Positions 61,986 through 64,000 of a stretch of 64,000 bases of DNA are shown piece after piece; position 1 is the stretch's first letter, and each line of letters opens with the position of its first letter. The notes beneath the pieces are model-generated. The model searched no databases, was not told where the DNA came from, and worked only from the letters and a program-made list of their open reading frames with translations. This DNA comes from Candidatus Pantoea bituminis (GTDB taxonomy: Bacteria > Pseudomonadota > Gammaproteobacteria > Enterobacterales > Enterobacteriaceae), in contig NZ_JAGTWO010000005.1 of the NCBI RefSeq assembly GCF_018842675.1, forward strand, positions 62,001 through 126,000, written 5' to 3'. A program made the translations under genes and the position numbers.

Positions 61986-63310
61986 ATTTAACCGCTGATT
62001 TAGCCCATTTAGTTGTCCATTCTCAGCCTGATGAGCAGGCACATCAGGCTGCTAAACGAGGCGTGAAAGATTTTATCGCTGTCACCTGGCCGGTGTTACA
62101 ACGTCACGTAATTGACAGCGGTTTGCCTACGCTACGCACTCTTTATGATGTGAAAGAGCCGCGATCGCGCGCGCTGTTGCTGGGATACGCCGGACATGCC
62201 CTGGATTTTGATGATTTTCATGCAGATTTCCGTGGGCATCCTAGCACCGTTATTCTGCCTGCACTCATGGCATGGATATACCAGGCTGAAAGTGTGGATC
62301 TGAACCGTTTTCTAGATGCTTACATTTTGGGTGTTGAAGTGGCAGGCCGTCTCGGTTTGGCCGTTACGCAACAGCATTACACATTGGGTTATCACAATAC
62401 CGCGTCGCTTGGCACGCTGGCCGCTGCTGCTGCCCTGGCGCGATTAACAGAAGCCACCGAAGCCCAAACCGCGGTGCTTCTGGGTATCGCGGCAACGCAG
62501 GCCAGCGGCTTACGAGCACAATTTGGATCGGCAGTTAAACCTTTACACGCAGGCTTAGCCGCTGAACGAGCCGTGAGTGCCACGCAACTGGCGCTGGCCG
62601 AATTCCACGGGCAAGCCAGTACGGTGCTGGAAGCCTTTATAGCCAGTAGCAGCCAGGGTCAGCATCAACCTGAACGCCTGATTACTCACTGGGGAAATCC
62701 CTGGCGGATCAGCTCGCCAGGGCTTGAATATAAACCTTTTGCCACCTGTAGCGGCACGCACAGCGCAGCCGAGGCCGCACGTGCAATACGCGAACAAGGA
62801 CTTGCCAACGGTGAATCGCTGGAGAGTTTTCTGCGTAAAATTGAACGGATTGACGTGGCCTTTCCTCCGGGCGGCGATATCGCTGCATCCGTGCGCGTGC
62901 CCAAAAATGGTATCGAGGCGCGTTTTAGTCTCGAATACGTTATTGCTGCCATGCTGATTTATAACGAGCTGCGCATGACTGACTTTGCCGAGGGTGACGT
63001 GAATGCTGACGTGCTCGCATTGGCTGCAAAGGTGCATCGCTGTCCTGACGAAACCGCCCCGCCGGATGCCTTAAACCCCGGGCTGAGATTTCATGACGTT
63101 GCTGTTCAACAGAGTGATGGAAAGACGTTACGTTGCCGACAAACACGTCAACAATCTTTGGCTACGCCGGTTGACGTTGAGGGTAAATTGCAGCGAGCAC
63201 TGGAAGCGGGATCACCTGAACAATGTGAAGCCATACTGAAAGCCTGTGAACTGCGCAATAACGCTGATTTAACCCAATTAACCGCTGCCGTTTTTAACGC
63301 ATTACATTGA
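61982..63310 (+). CDS. MmgE/PrpD family protein (YxeQ-like)
   Basis: 442 residues. Family blocks: GYAGHALDFDDFHADFRGHPSTVILPAL-type region (about residues 64-91), YILGVEVAGRLGLAV, QASGLRAQFGSAVKPLHAGLAAERAV (about 163-188), and PFATCSGTHSAAEAARAIRE. MmgE/PrpD proteins include 2-methylcitrate dehydratase and aconitate-related enzymes. In Bacillus the YxeQ member ends the S-(2-succino)cysteine operon, with no firm role. Its place after GNAT and M20 genes is the same here. Terminated by a strong hairpin. Confidence 0.86.
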   Translation: MNLTADLAHLVVHSQPDEQAHQAAKRGVKDFIAVTWPVLQRHVIDSGLPTLRTLYDVKEPRSRALLLGYAGHALDFDDFHADFRGHPSTVILPALMAWIYQAESVDLNRFLDAYILGVEVAGRLGLAVTQQHYTLGYHNTASLGTLAAAAALARLTEATEAQTAVLLGIAATQASGLRAQFGSAVKPLHAGLAAERAVSATQLALAEFHGQASTVLEAFIASSSQGQHQPERLITHWGNPWRISSPGLEYKPFATCSGTHSAAEAARAIREQGLANGESLESFLRKIERIDVAFPPGGDIAASVRVPKNGIEARFSLEYVIAAMLIYNELRMTDFAEGDVNADVLALAAKVHRCPDETAPPDALNPGLRFHDVAVQQSDGKTLRCRQTRQQSLATPVDVEGKLQRALEAGSPEQCEAILKACELRNNADLTQLTAAVFNALH

Positions 63311-63328
63311 AATCAAAAAATGAAAACA

Positions 63329-63363
63329 AGAGGCTCGGGCGTGATACAGCGCCTGAGCCTCTC
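63329..63363. terminator. Bidirectional terminator
   Basis: AGAGGCTCGGGC (from 63329) pairs with GCCTGAGCCTCT (to 63362) with one G-T pair, then TTATTTG. Separates the MmgE/PrpD gene from the converging reductase gene. Confidence 0.85.
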
Positions 63364-63424
63364 TTATTTGTTTGTTGAAACTCAAGGCTAAGTCTCAAAC
63401 GTGCCGGTAAGCCTCAAACGTCTT

Positions 63425-64000
63425 TCAAATCGTCGCTTCAGGTGGAAGAAAAGCGCGAACGTCAGGTGCGTCGCCCAAAAATTTCCTCACCTCTATCACC
63501 GTGATCTGGCCGGTACACCCCTGCGCCAGCGAAGATGTGCCAATATCGTTGGTCAAGACATTCGGGTTGCCGTGACGACACAAAGGCCGGGCTGCATGCA
63601 CATCTACCGGGTCATACCAGGCGCCGGTCGGAAGCTGAATAACGCCAGGCATAACATCTGTGGTCACGCGAGCGCTGGCCAGTACGTGTCCGCGTAGATT
63701 AAACAGCTCAATAACATCACCCTGTTTAATGCCGCGCCGACTGGCATCTATCGGGTTGAGGCTGCACACCTCACGTCCATTTTGTTTACCGCTTTGACTG
63801 TAGGCTCCAAAATCGAGTTGGCTGTGCAGTCGCGTTGCGGGTTGATTGGCAATCAGCCAAAGCGGATATTCTGCATTCGGTTTTTCACGCGGCTCACGCC
63901 AAACCGGATGTCCAGGACAGCTCTCGTAACCGAAACTGGCAATGGTCGCCGAGTAGATTTCGATTTTTCCGCTTGCCGTAGGTAGCGGCTTCGCATCGGG
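63425..64000 (-). CDS. Molybdopterin S/N-oxide reductase (BisC/TorZ-like), C-terminal part only
   Basis: The frame is open from the right edge of the window to a stop at 63425, about 191 residues of C-terminus. It contains the molybdopterin-dinucleotide-binding domain: LPTASGKIEIYSATIASFGYESCPGHPVW-type region, LIANQPATRLHSQLDFGAYSQ, LNPIDASRRGIKQGDVIELFN, and VIQLPTGAWYDP with LCRHGNPNVLTNDIGTSSLAQG. These blocks match biotin-sulfoxide/TMAO-type reductases, which reduce sulfoxides or N-oxides. Cofactor is a bis-MGD molybdenum centre. The catalytic N-terminal part and start are outside the window, so cytoplasmic (BisC) versus periplasmic (TorZ) location cannot be decided. Confidence 0.85.
   Translation of the reverse strand, partial: PDAKPLPTASGKIEIYSATIASFGYESCPGHPVWREPREKPNAEYPLWLIANQPATRLHSQLDFGAYSQSGKQNGREVCSLNPIDASRRGIKQGDVIELFNLRGHVLASARVTTDVMPGVIQLPTGAWYDPVDVHAARPLCRHGNPNVLTNDIGTSSLAQGCTGQITVIEVRKFLGDAPDVRAFLPPEATI

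Noticed and set aside
1..64000. CRISPR arrays, insertion sequences, integrases, tRNA or rRNA genes
   Set aside because: No regularly spaced repeats, transposase motifs or RNA gene signatures were found on reading both strands.

Overview
The window reads as chromosomal DNA of an enterobacterium, probably Erwiniaceae (Pantoea/Erwinia-like). Pointers are a close FhuE homologue, YebG under a canonical LexA box, a YqjC/DUF1090 protein, an H-NS paralogue, enterobacterial Shine-Dalgarno sequences and short hairpin terminators. No tRNA, rRNA, insertion sequence, integrase, prophage gene or CRISPR array was seen.

Layout. (1) 1-6978: an erythritol catabolic locus, eryA-eryB-eryC-ribH2-eryD plus a DUF1348 gene, divergent from a DUF2291 gene cut by the window edge. 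(2) 7001-13025: an OYE-type flavin oxidoreductase with a divergent LysR regulator, a small lipoprotein, a MerR-like regulator, yqjC and an NAD-type glutamate dehydrogenase. (3) 13061-19530: a ROK regulator divergent from a sugar ABC importer operon that includes a PfkB-type kinase. (4) 19591-22819: a chemoreceptor, an OsmC-like protein and a UPF0303 protein. (5) 22.8-26.5 kb: an accessory stretch holding a 35-residue membrane protein, a Fic protein with a repeat-rich promoter, SOS-controlled yebG, and a translationally coupled HAM1-like/SIR2-like pair that resembles the KomB-KomC part of the Kongming anti-phage system. (6) 26.6-50.6 kb: a large organosulfur/S-substituted-cysteine scavenging island. 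Two long operons diverge from 34.3-34.7 kb, followed by an ssu-like module with its own cysteine synthase. (7) 50.7-56.6 kb: fhuE with a probable Fur box, a LysR gene divergent from a CitMHS-type transporter, and hns. (8) 56.6-63.3 kb: a second S-substituted-cysteine module (NtaA-type monooxygenase, Fe-dependent dehydrogenase, GNAT, M20 deacetylase, MmgE/PrpD), then the C-terminal end of a BisC-type reductase.

How the genes fit together. The ery genes phosphorylate, oxidise and isomerise erythritol. The enzymes for the last two steps (EryH, EryI) and the transporter are not in the window and may lie beyond its left edge. The sulfur genes follow a recurring logic: import, N-acetylate (GNAT), cleave a C-S bond with a reduced-flavin monooxygenase (LLM family, five copies), deacetylate (M20 family, three copies), then assimilate sulfur. 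The two NtaA-type modules together reproduce the gene content of the Bacillus yxe S-(2-succino)cysteine operon.

Sequence quality. Eleven genes carry 13 frameshifts. Every one is a single missing base in, or next to, a homopolymer run. Restoring the missing bases gives full-length products whose lengths are exact multiples of three. I treat these as sequencing or assembly errors rather than pseudogenes and give corrected gene limits, stating each shift position.
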